Shown here: positions 29,198 to 37,057 of the stretch, piece by piece
Layout of the letters: every line of letters starts with the position of its first letter
How positions within the stretch are numbered: the stretch's first letter is position 1
Source: Hyphomonadaceae bacterium
GTDB taxonomy: Bacteria; Pseudomonadota; Alphaproteobacteria; Caulobacterales; Aquidulcibacteraceae
DNA: 64,000 nt
Reading direction: 5' to 3'
Assembly (NCBI GenBank): GCA_016791385.1
Contig: JAEUMR010000027.1
Span: forward strand, 140,250 to 204,249
Made by a program: the position numbers and the translations under genes
Notes under the pieces: generated by a model
Seen by the model: the letters and a program-made list of their open reading frames with translations, nothing else
What the model was told of the DNA's origin: nothing
The model's database searches: none

Positions 29198-30241
29198 GTG
29201 GGCGCTTACGGCCTACAGACGCACATTTGGGGCAACAACTGGAAGTCCGGGCTGCTGATGCTCGGATTTCCGGTGCTCCTTATCCTGCTGACATACGGGC
29301 TGTTCCTGCTGTTCGCGGGCTTCTCCGGCGCCTCGATCGGCAAGGATGAGATCGCCGGACCGTTCCTGTGGGCGGCCGATGCTTTGGCGCGGGCGTGGCC
29401 GTTTGCGATCGCCGGCGCGATCCTCTGGTTCGGCATCGCCTACGCCTTCTATCAGGGCATCATCGACGCTGCGACCGGCGCGCACAAAGTCGAGCGCCGC
29501 GACGAGCCGAAGCTCTATAATTTGCTCGAAAACCTCTGCATCTCGCGCGGCATCAAAACACCAGCGCTGCGCATCATGGAAACCGATGCGCTGAACGCGT
29601 TCGCGACGGGCCTGCATGAGGGCCAGTACTCGATAACGGTCACGCGCGGGCTGATTCACACGCTGACCGATCAGGAGCTTGAGGCCGTGCTCGCGCACGA
29701 GCTGACGCACATCCGCAATCGTGATGTGCGCCTTCTGGTGATCGCCGTCGTATTTGTCGGCATCTTCTCCTTCGTCGGCGAGATCGTGTTCCGCAGCCTC
29801 TGGTATTCGGGCGGGCCGCGGCGCTCGTCGCGGCGTGACTCGAACGGTGGCGGTGGCGGCGCGTTCGTCGCTGTTCTCGTAGCGCTGGCGTTGATCGCGC
29901 TGTCGTACGCGCTGGCCATTGTGATCCGCTTCGCCCTATCGCGGCGGCGCGAATATTTGGCGGACGCTGGCGCTGTTGAACTCACCAAGAACCCCGACGC
30001 GATGATCTCGGCGCTTCAGAAAATCTCGGGCAATGCCGTCGTGCAGGCGCCGTCGGAAGTGCGCGAGATGTTCATCGAGAACCCGCACGCAGACCTCACC
30101 AGTGTCTTTGCGACGCACCCGCCGATCGCCAAGCGCATCGAGGCGCTGGTGCGCTACGCGGGCGGCCATGTTGCAGCGCCCGCATCTGCGCCGCCGCTGC
30201 AAGCGGATGCCGGTGCGCCCAAGCGCGGGCCGTGGGGCTAA
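29198..30241 (+). CDS. M48 family membrane metalloprotease (HtpX-like)
   Basis: 347 residues from GTG. Two N-terminal membrane helices, the zinc motif HELTH (about residue 167) with the downstream Glu in RRREYLADAGAVEL, and two more helices between them separated by a Gly/Ser/Arg loop (about residues 206-226). HtpX-type proteases degrade misfolded membrane proteins. The M48 family is certain; calling it HtpX itself is less so because of the lemA neighbour and the long C-terminal tail. Confidence 0.92.
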   Translation: MGAYGLQTHIWGNNWKSGLLMLGFPVLLILLTYGLFLLFAGFSGASIGKDEIAGPFLWAADALARAWPFAIAGAILWFGIAYAFYQGIIDAATGAHKVERRDEPKLYNLLENLCISRGIKTPALRIMETDALNAFATGLHEGQYSITVTRGLIHTLTDQELEAVLAHELTHIRNRDVRLLVIAVVFVGIFSFVGEIVFRSLWYSGGPRRSSRRDSNGGGGGAFVAVLVALALIALSYALAIVIRFALSRRREYLADAGAVELTKNPDAMISALQKISGNAVVQAPSEVREMFIENPHADLTSVFATHPPIAKRIEALVRYAGGHVAAPASAPPLQADAGAPKRGPWG

Positions 30242-30276
30242 AAAGAGGGGCGCGGGAGGCAGACCTTCCCGCGCCC
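30242..30276 (-). terminator. Intrinsic terminator of the padR-pspC operon
   Basis: Read on the minus strand, a GC-rich stem of about 10 bp (GGGCGCGGGA with its complement, arms spanning 30248-30276) is followed by CTCTTTTTA. It lies 24 bases after the pspC-type gene stop and abuts the M48 stop codon on the other strand. It could act weakly on plus-strand transcripts too. Confidence 0.75.
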
Positions 30277-30299
30277 AAGGCTATGGAGCCTTCACAAAC

Positions 30300-31439
30300 T
30301 CAACCGTTCCAGCTGGCCTTCCAGTAGCTGACGAAGTCGCGGATCACGACGTACGCTTGTTCCATCAGCTGGCGCGCGTCGGGGATGTACATCCAGGCGA
30401 ACCAGCCGGCGGCGGCGACGATCACCACCGTGATCAACCCATCGGCCGCTCCGAAGCCATAGCGATAGCCGCTGACCGTCGCGTACGAAGCGCGGCGCAG
30501 CGCGCTGAACGGCGCCGAGATCGCCGCATAAGCGATGCACAACACCACGACCGCCAGCCAGAGCGGCACGCCGACGGGCGGCGCCCAGCCCAGGATCGAG
30601 CCCGCGCCGAGCAGCGAGAAGAAGGCGAGCAGGAACGCGATCAGTAAGGCGGCGGTGATGATGCTGAACACGAAAGCGAGCAATCCGGCGACGACGCGCG
30701 TGAAGTAGCCGACTGGCCTCACCGGCGCGGCGGCGGGGGCCACGCCGTAATCGTCGTTGCGCCACGAGCGGCGCCACGCGCGCATCTGTTGGCGCCATGC
30801 GCGCCGCTGGGCCCGCCACTGCGCGCGCCAATGCGGCGCTTCCTCTTCCGTGAAGCGCGCATATTGATGCTTGGCGCGGTCGATGACTTCTTGGGCGTTG
30901 AAGGGCGCGCCATGCGCGGCGGCCATTTCCTCGCTGGTGGCTGCAACCGGCACAGCGAACACCAGAGCCAGATAGATCAGCGCGGTGAGACCGCCACTGA
31001 AGACGGCGGAGACCAGCCACAGCACGCGAACCCAGGCCACGTCGATGCCGGCATAGGCGGCAAGGCCCGCGCTGACGCCTGTCCAAGCCTGGCGGTCATA
31101 GATGCGATAGAGCCGGCGTTGCGGGCGCACATATTCGTCTTCGCCCTGCGTTTGCGAGCCTGCGTTTTGCTGGGCGCCGGCGTCTTCGCCTTCTACCGGT
31201 CCCATTTCGCTGAGAATGCGCGCCATCTCATCGGCGGAGACGACGCTCTTGCTTGGCGAGAGGTAGTTCGCGCACTTGTCGGCGATCGCCTGCTCGAGGT
31301 CGCGCACGATCTCGGCTTTGTCAGGATTGTCCGTGAGCGTGCTTTGCGCGCGGCCGATATAGGCGCGCAGCGCGTCGTAAGCGGGCTCCTCCAATTGATA
31401 GGGGTTGCCGTTCAGATTGATGGTGACGACGCGTTCCAT
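30300..31439 (-). CDS. PspC-domain membrane protein
   Basis: 379 residues. A soluble N-terminal part (residues 1-105) resembles the segment that often precedes PspC domains; the PspC domain itself spans about 107-170 (RRLYRIYDRQAWTGVSAGLAAY, then a membrane helix). A striking Trp/Arg-rich stretch lies at 203-227. Three or four further membrane helices follow (about 240-350). PspC proteins sense or respond to envelope stress. It is the second gene of an operon with a PadR repressor one base upstream, and it ends at an intrinsic terminator. Confidence 0.88.
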   Translation of the reverse strand: MERVVTINLNGNPYQLEEPAYDALRAYIGRAQSTLTDNPDKAEIVRDLEQAIADKCANYLSPSKSVVSADEMARILSEMGPVEGEDAGAQQNAGSQTQGEDEYVRPQRRLYRIYDRQAWTGVSAGLAAYAGIDVAWVRVLWLVSAVFSGGLTALIYLALVFAVPVAATSEEMAAAHGAPFNAQEVIDRAKHQYARFTEEEAPHWRAQWRAQRRAWRQQMRAWRRSWRNDDYGVAPAAAPVRPVGYFTRVVAGLLAFVFSIITAALLIAFLLAFFSLLGAGSILGWAPPVGVPLWLAVVVLCIAYAAISAPFSALRRASYATVSGYRYGFGAADGLITVVIVAAAGWFAWMYIPDARQLMEQAYVVIRDFVSYWKASWNG

Positions 31440-31440
31440 T

Positions 31441-31770
31441 TTATGAGCGCCCCAAGTTTTCGAGCGTGGTGTTGAGATGGCGCCAGTAAGCGGCGAGCTC
31501 TTCGAGCCGCTGTGCGCCCTTCGTGGTCAGTTGGTAGTATTTGCGCGGCGGGCCCTGGCCGCTCTCCACCCACTGGTAGTCGACCAATTCCTCGCGCCGA
31601 AGCTTCGAGAGCAGGGGGTAAAGCGTACCTTCCTGCGTAGCGAAGGGCGTGTTCGCGAGGGCCGCCAGAATGTCGCCGACATAGACCGTCCGCCCCGACA
31701 CCACGGCCAGGATGGCGAATTCCAAAAGGCCCTTGCGGAGACCAGAGAATTGTTCGTCTGCGGCTGGCAT
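31441..31770 (-). CDS. PadR-family transcriptional regulator
   Basis: 109 residues, the small PadR subclass. The winged-helix core reads LRKGLLEFAILAVVS...YVGDILAAL, then TQEGTLYPLLSKLRREELVDYQW and the wing/dimer part PPRKYYQLTTKGAQRL. It probably represses its own operon with the PspC gene, which follows after 1 base. A perfect inverted repeat sits immediately upstream of its start and overlaps the ribosome site, as expected for autoregulation. Confidence 0.93.
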   Translation of the reverse strand: MPAADEQFSGLRKGLLEFAILAVVSGRTVYVGDILAALANTPFATQEGTLYPLLSKLRREELVDYQWVESGQGPPRKYYQLTTKGAQRLEELAAYWRHLNTTLENLGRS

Positions 31771-31773
31771 AAG

Positions 31774-31795
31774 CTACCTTGTAAGAAAAAGGTAG
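31774..31795 (-). promoter_or_regulatory. Putative PadR operator
   Basis: A perfect 7-bp inverted repeat (CTACCTT / AAGGTAG) with an 8-base spacer ends 3 bases before the padR-type ATG on the minus strand. The inner arm (AAGGTAG) doubles as the Shine-Dalgarno sequence, so protein bound here would also hide the start region. Confidence 0.6.
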
Positions 31796-31851
31796 TGTCA
31801 TGCGAACAGGATGTCAACTCAGCCAAGGGGTCTTTTGGAGGGAGGACTGCC

Positions 31852-32769
31852 TTAGAGTGCGTGGTCGGCGGGCAGCGGGGGCGCCTCGCGCAGCAACGTG
31901 ATGGCGATACGCCGGTTGCCGGGCAGGGTTGGGTCGTCGGTGAACAACGGCTCGCTGTCGGCGCGGCCCGCGACCTCATAGATGCGCTCGCCGCCAATGC
32001 CCTGGGCGGCGAGGATGCGGCGCGCCTCGTTCGCGCGCGCGGCTGAAAGCTCGAAATTGGAGCCGTAGCGACCGCCCGGGGGCGATCCGTCGGTGTGGCC
32101 GGAGATGGTGAGCCGGTTGGGCAGCTGCGACAGCACGCCGGACATCGCCACCAGCAGGCGCTGCGCACGATCGTTTAGCGTGGCTTGCCCAGGGTTGAAC
32201 ATCGATCGACCCTCTTGGTCGAGGATCTGGATGCGCAAGCCCTCGGGGGTCTGTTCCATAATCACGTTACGCGAGAGTTCGGCGATGTCCGGCATGTCCT
32301 GCATGGCCTGACGGATCGCGATCTCGGCGCGGGCGAACTCGGCGTTCTCGCGCAGCGTGCGAGCGCGGGCGAGACTGTCTTCATTCGGGGTGGACTCCGC
32401 CCCCGGGCCCTGTTGGCTCTGGGCCTGATTTTCGGAGGTCGCGTTCGAGGTGTATTGCGGCTCCGAAGAGGGCGCGACCGGCGCGGAATGGCCGTGACGG
32501 ACCCCTTCCTCAGCGAAACTGGTGCCTTCCAGCAGGCCGCCGGCGCCGGAAGAGACCCGGCTGACGCTAGCCGGAGCGAAGAACTCGGCGATGCCGCGCC
32601 GTTGCTCGGGGCTGGTGGTGTTGATCAGCCACATCAGCAGGAAGAAGGCCATCATCGCCGTCACGAAGTCGGCATAGGCCACCTTCCAGGCGCCGCCATG
32701 GTGCCCGCCGCCGCTGATCTTCTTGATCTTCTTGATGATGATGGGGCGTTGATTGGTTGCGGCGGTCAT
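31852..32769 (-). CDS. motB: Flagellar motor protein MotB / OmpA-domain stator protein
   Basis: 305 residues from ATG at 32769, chosen because it opens with the MotB N-terminus (IIIKKIKKISGGGHHGGAWK); upstream codons lack family features. Asp34 in YADFVTAMMAF is the ion-channel aspartate. The membrane helix (about 36-50) is followed by a variable Ser/Gln-rich linker and an OmpA-type peptidoglycan-binding domain with ISGHTDG. MotB anchors stator units to the cell wall. No motA or other flagellar gene is adjacent. Confidence 0.9.
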   Translation of the reverse strand: MTAATNQRPIIIKKIKKISGGGHHGGAWKVAYADFVTAMMAFFLLMWLINTTSPEQRRGIAEFFAPASVSRVSSGAGGLLEGTSFAEEGVRHGHSAPVAPSSEPQYTSNATSENQAQSQQGPGAESTPNEDSLARARTLRENAEFARAEIAIRQAMQDMPDIAELSRNVIMEQTPEGLRIQILDQEGRSMFNPGQATLNDRAQRLLVAMSGVLSQLPNRLTISGHTDGSPPGGRYGSNFELSAARANEARRILAAQGIGGERIYEVAGRADSEPLFTDDPTLPGNRRIAITLLREAPPLPADHAL

Positions 32770-32845
32770 TTTCGTTCGTACAAGCGCTGTGGGCCGCGAC
32801 CTTGCACAAACGTCGTTAAGATCGTGTTGAATCCCAGGGAGATGC

Positions 32846-33349
32846 ATGCACCGGATGGACCCCGCGCCTGAACTCGCTTTCCGCCGCGCGATGGGCGCCT
32901 TCGCTACTGGGGTCACGGTGGTGTCGGCGGCGCAGCCGGACGGGCGCCTGGTCGGCATGACCGTGAATTCGCTGACCTCGGTGTCGTTGCAGCCGCCGCT
33001 GGTGCTTTGGTGCCTGGGTGACAAGTCCGCGCGCTATGACGCCTTTGCGTCGGTGGAGCATTGGGGCGTGACCATGCTTGGCGCGGATGAGCAGAAATTC
33101 GCACAGCGCTACGCGCGCAGCGCCAGCCAAGACATCCCGCCTGCCGATGCAGAAGCGTTCGCCGCAGCTTATGTGCTGCGCGCGGGAGTGGCGCATTTGG
33201 CGTGCCGGACCCATGATAGGCGCGTTGCGGGCGATCATCTGATCATCATCGGCGAGGTTGTGGACTTCCGGGTCAAACCCGGCGCCGCGCTGACCTTCTT
33301 TCGCGGCCGCTATGGCCGCGCCGAGGACCCGGGCGAGGAGCAGAGCTGA
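32846..33349 (+). CDS. Flavin reductase family protein
   Basis: 167 residues. The FMN-binding split-barrel fold is seen in FRRAMGAFATGVTVVSA (about 12-28), TVNSLTSVSLQPPLVL and the C-terminal GDHLIIIGEVVDF. Such proteins reduce FMN or FAD with NAD(P)H, often as the partner of a two-component monooxygenase; no such monooxygenase is next to it. A ribosome site (GGGAG) precedes ATG 32846; the ATG three codons later is an alternative. Divergent from motB. Confidence 0.9.
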   Translation: MHRMDPAPELAFRRAMGAFATGVTVVSAAQPDGRLVGMTVNSLTSVSLQPPLVLWCLGDKSARYDAFASVEHWGVTMLGADEQKFAQRYARSASQDIPPADAEAFAAAYVLRAGVAHLACRTHDRRVAGDHLIIIGEVVDFRVKPGAALTFFRGRYGRAEDPGEEQS

Positions 33350-33352
33350 ACC

Positions 33353-34219
33353 ATGGCGAAGACCACGTTCATAGGACTTGGCGTGATGGGCGGGCCGATG
33401 GCGGGCCATCTGGCGCGCGCTGGCCATGATGTCGCCGTCTACAATCGGAGCGAGGAAAAGGCGCGCGATTGGGCGCAGAAGAACCGTGGGCGCACCTATT
33501 CCTCGGTCGGCAATGCTGTCGACGGCGCCGATATCGTCTTCTCCTGCGTCGGCAACGATCGCGACTTGCGCGAGGTGTTCGAGGCCGCCGCGCCGCGCAT
33601 GCGTAAGGGCGCGATCTTTGTCGATCACACCACCGCGTCGGCGGAGATCGCGCGCGAACTCGCCGCGAGCGCGGAGGAGCGTGGCCTTGGATTTCTCGAC
33701 GCCCCGGTCTCAGGCGGCCAGGCAGGCGCAGAAGCGGGCAAGCTGAGCGTGATGGCGGGCGGTGACGCGAGCACATTCGCGGAGGCCGAGCCGATCATGC
33801 GCGCCTACGCCGCCAACGTTACGCTGGTTGGCCCAGCGGGCTCGGGTCAACTGGCGAAGATGGTGAATCAAATCTGTATCGCAGGCGTGGTGCAGGGGCT
33901 CGCTGAAGGCTTGCACTTCGCCAAGCGCGCCGACCTCGACATCGAGAAGGTCATCGCCGCGATTTCCAAGGGCGCGGCGCAGAGCTGGCAGATGGAAAAT
34001 CGTTGGAAGACGATGGTTGAGGGCCGTTTCGACTTCGGCTTCGCCGTTGACTGGATGCGCAAGGACCTGGGCCTTGTGCTTGAGGAAGCCGAACGCAACG
34101 GCGCCAAGCTCGAACTGGTCAAGTTGATCGACGATTACTACGCTGACGTACAGGCCATGGGCGGCCGGCGCTGGGACACGTCCAGCTTGATCGCTCGGCT
34201 CGAGGCGCCCAAACGATAA
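33353..34219 (+). CDS. Beta-hydroxyacid dehydrogenase family NAD(P)-dependent oxidoreductase
   Basis: 288 residues. N-terminal Rossmann motif GLGVMGGPMAGHL; substrate motif FLDAPVSGGQAGAE; catalytic Lys in GSGQLAKMVNQ (about residue 170). This is the 3-hydroxyisobutyrate / tartronate semialdehyde reductase / glyoxylate reductase group; the exact substrate cannot be assigned. It starts 3 bases after the flavin reductase gene, so the two are probably co-transcribed. Confidence 0.92.
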   Translation: MAKTTFIGLGVMGGPMAGHLARAGHDVAVYNRSEEKARDWAQKNRGRTYSSVGNAVDGADIVFSCVGNDRDLREVFEAAAPRMRKGAIFVDHTTASAEIARELAASAEERGLGFLDAPVSGGQAGAEAGKLSVMAGGDASTFAEAEPIMRAYAANVTLVGPAGSGQLAKMVNQICIAGVVQGLAEGLHFAKRADLDIEKVIAAISKGAAQSWQMENRWKTMVEGRFDFGFAVDWMRKDLGLVLEEAERNGAKLELVKLIDDYYADVQAMGGRRWDTSSLIARLEAPKR

Positions 34220-34299
34220 GCGGCGCCGCGGCCGCGGTTCAGGGACTTTTAAACGCCGTGCGCTAGGGTTCGCCATTCCCGTGGGGGGCCGCGCAAGCG

Positions 34300-35148
34300 A
34301 TGAACGTTAAGAACTGGACCGTTTGTCTGATCGAGCCGAACAGGTACGAGGGGCAGATCATCGTGGATCTGCTCCGCAATGCCGGCGTCGATAAGGTCAA
34401 ATCCTTCACTAGCTGCGAAGCTGCGTTGGACGCGCTCGAACTCTATCCTGCCAACATCATCGTCATCTCGTATGAGTTGGCCGCCGGGAACGCCGCGCTC
34501 TGGACTCGCGCATTCCGCCGCAACACGAAGCTGTGCAACCGCAAGGCGGCCGTGTTTGTCACCTCCTCGGCATTCTCGCGCATGATGGCTGAGGAATGCC
34601 GCCATGCCGGCGCAAACGCTCTGATCGGCAAGCCGATCTCCGGCAAGGTGCTGTTGGCGACGATCAACAAAGTGCTGGAACACCCGCGTCCGTTCATCGA
34701 GGCGCCGAACTATGTCGGACCCTGCCGTCGCGCGGGCATCGTGACAGCAGGCGCGCCGAAGCAGCGCCGCAAGGCGGACCAGGCGCAAGAGGCCGCCTCC
34801 CGCGCCGAAGAGGGCCTCCCGCACTTGTTGGCGGCGCTCGCTGACGCAGCGTCCAAGGCTGGAGCGGACCTCAAGCAGGTTCCAGCCTGCGAAACGGCGC
34901 TCAAAGCCGTGCAGGACCATGCAGCGAAAGCTGGCGACGGTCCCTTGATGCGCGCGGGCGCGGCGTTTGCGTTGCAACTGCAAGCCGCGAGCGCGATGAA
35001 GGCGGAACTGGCGCGTCCAGCGATCGACTCTTGCGTCAAAGGCATCGCCGCAATTGCTGCGATGCCGGTCGCTGAAGCGGCGCAGCGCGAGAGGCTGGCG
35101 GAAGAGGTGCGCCAAGCGGTGGCGAAAGTCGCTCATCGCGCGGCCTGA
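34300..35148 (+). CDS. Receiver-like (pseudo-response regulator) protein of unknown function
   Basis: 282 residues. Residues 5-125 align with a CheY-type receiver: acidic pocket Glu12, Thr88 (VFVTSS) and Lys111 (IGKPIS) are in place, but the phosphoacceptor Asp position after VIS is Tyr58. It should therefore not be phosphorylated normally. The remaining 150 residues are Ala-rich helices with no recognised output domain. No histidine kinase is adjacent. It may act as a phosphorylation-independent interaction module. It ends 16 bases inside the convergent MFS gene. Confidence 0.7.
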   Translation: MNVKNWTVCLIEPNRYEGQIIVDLLRNAGVDKVKSFTSCEAALDALELYPANIIVISYELAAGNAALWTRAFRRNTKLCNRKAAVFVTSSAFSRMMAEECRHAGANALIGKPISGKVLLATINKVLEHPRPFIEAPNYVGPCRRAGIVTAGAPKQRRKADQAQEAASRAEEGLPHLLAALADAASKAGADLKQVPACETALKAVQDHAAKAGDGPLMRAGAAFALQLQAASAMKAELARPAIDSCVKGIAAIAAMPVAEAAQRERLAEEVRQAVAKVAHRAA

Positions 35149-36533
35149 GCCCTCCGCGGCGTCGCGATAAACAAAGCAAGCAACGCAAGGCAGAAGGCGG
35201 CGGCGAACGTGATTTGCGTCGCCGTGACAACCGATCCCGCGTTGGCGCCGATGGCGCCGGCTGCTCCGACGGCGAGCGAGAAGGCCGCACCCATGGCCGA
35301 GGCGCCGGTGAGCAGGCCGAGATTACGCGAGAGGCTGAGCAGCGCCGAGATGACGCCGCGTTGATCGGGTTGAGCGCACGCCATGACCGCCGTGTTGTTC
35401 GCGGCTTGAAATAGGGCGTAGCTCGCGGTCAGCACACCGATTGATGGGAGATAACCCAGCACGCCAAAAGGCGCCGTCAACGCCAGCAGGGCGCACCCTG
35501 CGGTGATCCCGGCAAGCCCAGCCCGCATTGCACGCTGCGATCCGATGCGGTCGACTAGGCGTCCCGCTGGCGCAGCAACGAGGGCCGCGATCACAGGGCC
35601 GACAGACATGGCAAGGCCGGCGGCGGCCGCGCCTAAGCCAAGCCCCTGCACCAGATAGAACGGCCCGACCACAAGCGTCGTCATCAAGATTGCGGCGACG
35701 ACTGCGCTGGCGCAGATGCCAGCGACCAGCCGTCCGTCGCGCATGATCTGCAAGGAAATCAAGGGTGCGGGAGCATGGGTCTCGATGAAAGTGAAGAGAC
35801 CAAATCCTGCCGCGGCGGCGATCAGCAGGCAGATGTTCGTCGCCAGATCGCCGTGGATCGCACTCATGGCGAAGGCGTAGGCGCCAAGGGCGGCTGCCAG
35901 CACCATAGCGCCTGCCAGGTCGAAGCGAGGTGGCCCGCCGCGCGTGCGGCCATCCGAGGCCAAAGAGACGTTCGTCAGTGCGAGTGCGGCAGCGCCCAGC
36001 GGGGCGCCCACTAAGAACAGGGCGCGCCAGCCAAATAGATCGAGGAGGACGCCGCCAAGCGAGGGGCCGAGCGCGGTGCCTGCCGCCGACATTGCCCCCA
36101 TCAGGCCCATGGCGCTGCCCATCCTTTCGCGCGGCACGGCCTCGCCAACGAGCGCCACCGCGAGCGTCATCATGATTGCAGCGCCCGCGCCCTGCAGCGC
36201 GCGCGCCGCAATCAGAACAGCCAGATTGGGCGCCAGTGCCGCGATGAGCGAGGCGGTCGTGAACAGGCAAAGCCCTGCGATTAGAAGTCGCTTGCGGCCG
36301 ACGATGTCGCCGAGCCGCCCTGCGCTCACGACAAGTGTCGTGCTTGCGAGCAAGTAGGCCAGCACAATCCACTGCACCTCTTGAAAGGACGCATCGAAGA
36401 CGCTTGTCAGCGCCGGCAGCGCCACGTTGGCGATGCTGGTCGTCAACGAAGAGAGCGCCATCGATAAGGACAGCGCTGCGAGCGCCGGTTTGGGCGCCGC
36501 CGCTTCGGCGGGCGGACTGGCTGTTTCGACCAT
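35133..36533 (-). CDS. MFS drug-exporter family transporter (DHA2-like)
   Basis: 466 residues from ATG at 36533. This start was chosen because GGAGG lies about 10 bases upstream and because the MerR-type promoter would place transcription start near 36560, ruling out the ATG at 36581. About 13-14 hydrophobic segments are seen. Signatures are SIANVALPAL, GRLGDIVGRKRLL between helices 2 and 3, and RALQGAGAA. It probably exports toxic compounds. It is divergent from a MerR regulator that likely controls it. Confidence 0.9.
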   Translation of the reverse strand: MVETASPPAEAAAPKPALAALSLSMALSSLTTSIANVALPALTSVFDASFQEVQWIVLAYLLASTTLVVSAGRLGDIVGRKRLLIAGLCLFTTASLIAALAPNLAVLIAARALQGAGAAIMMTLAVALVGEAVPRERMGSAMGLMGAMSAAGTALGPSLGGVLLDLFGWRALFLVGAPLGAAALALTNVSLASDGRTRGGPPRFDLAGAMVLAAALGAYAFAMSAIHGDLATNICLLIAAAAGFGLFTFIETHAPAPLISLQIMRDGRLVAGICASAVVAAILMTTLVVGPFYLVQGLGLGAAAAGLAMSVGPVIAALVAAPAGRLVDRIGSQRAMRAGLAGITAGCALLALTAPFGVLGYLPSIGVLTASYALFQAANNTAVMACAQPDQRGVISALLSLSRNLGLLTGASAMGAAFSLAVGAAGAIGANAGSVVTATQITFAAAFCLALLALFIATPRRAQAAR

Positions 36534-36566
36534 GACTTGGGCTTGCCTCCGGTTCATCTTGGCTGC

Positions 36567-36597
36567 ATCCTGCAAGTTCAAGTCGACTTGAGGTCAA
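36567..36597 (-). promoter_or_regulatory. MerR-type promoter/operator of the MFS exporter
   Basis: On the minus strand TTGACC (36592-36597) and CAGGAT (36567-36572) are separated by 19 bases, the over-long spacing typical of MerR-activated promoters. The spacer holds the perfect palindrome TCAAGTCGACTTGA (36578-36591). The arrangement resembles SoxR-type and related operators. Confidence 0.65.
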
Positions 36598-36601
36598 GGG
36601 C

Positions 36602-37057
36602 GTGCGTGATCTGGATATTTCCGAGGTGGCCGCGCGCACAGGCGTCGCAGCCTCGACGCTGCGTTTCTACGAAGAGAAGGGGCTCATTGCCTCTATCGGG
36701 CGCCGCGGCCTGAAGCGGCTGTTCGATCCCTCGGTGCTGGAACGGCTGGCGCTGGTTTCGCTGGGGCGCGCCGCCGGCTTCTCACTCGAAGAGATCGCGC
36801 AAATGTTCGCCGCCGATGGCCGCGCCAAAATCGATCGCGATCTGCTCGCAGTGAAGGCGGACGAGTTAGAGCAGACCATTCGGCGTCTCATCGCCTTGCG
36901 CCAGGGTCTCCGCCACGCAGCAATCTGCCCGGCGCGAAGCCATATGGAGTGTCCCAGTTTCCGGCGCCTCTTGCGCGCGGCGGCGGACGGGGCATTGCCG
37001 CCGGCGGCGAACGGCGTCGCGAAGAAGAAAGCGAAAAAGCGGCCTAAGCGCGCTTAG
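36602..37057 (+). CDS. MerR-family transcriptional regulator
   Basis: 151 residues from GTG. The N-terminal winged helix reads DISEVAARTGVAASTLRFYEEKGLI, followed by the wing RRGLKRLFDPSVLERL and a dimer helix. Cysteines C109 and C116 (AICPARSHMEC) recall the CX-type metal or redox sites of MerR proteins, and the Lys-rich tail is unusual. SoxR keeps four Cys for an FeS cluster; only two are present here. It probably activates the divergent MFS gene and represses itself through the palindrome between them. Confidence 0.9.
   Translation: MRDLDISEVAARTGVAASTLRFYEEKGLIASIGRRGLKRLFDPSVLERLALVSLGRAAGFSLEEIAQMFAADGRAKIDRDLLAVKADELEQTIRRLIALRQGLRHAAICPARSHMECPSFRRLLRAAADGALPPAANGVAKKKAKKRPKRA

Noticed and set aside
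30242-30276. Bidirectional terminator for both convergent genes
   Set aside because: Only the minus strand has a T-tract; on the plus strand no T run follows the stem.
36581-36581. ATG at 36581 as start of the MFS exporter
   Set aside because: It lies inside the MerR operator, upstream of the predicted transcription start, and lacks a ribosome site; GGAGG supports 36533.
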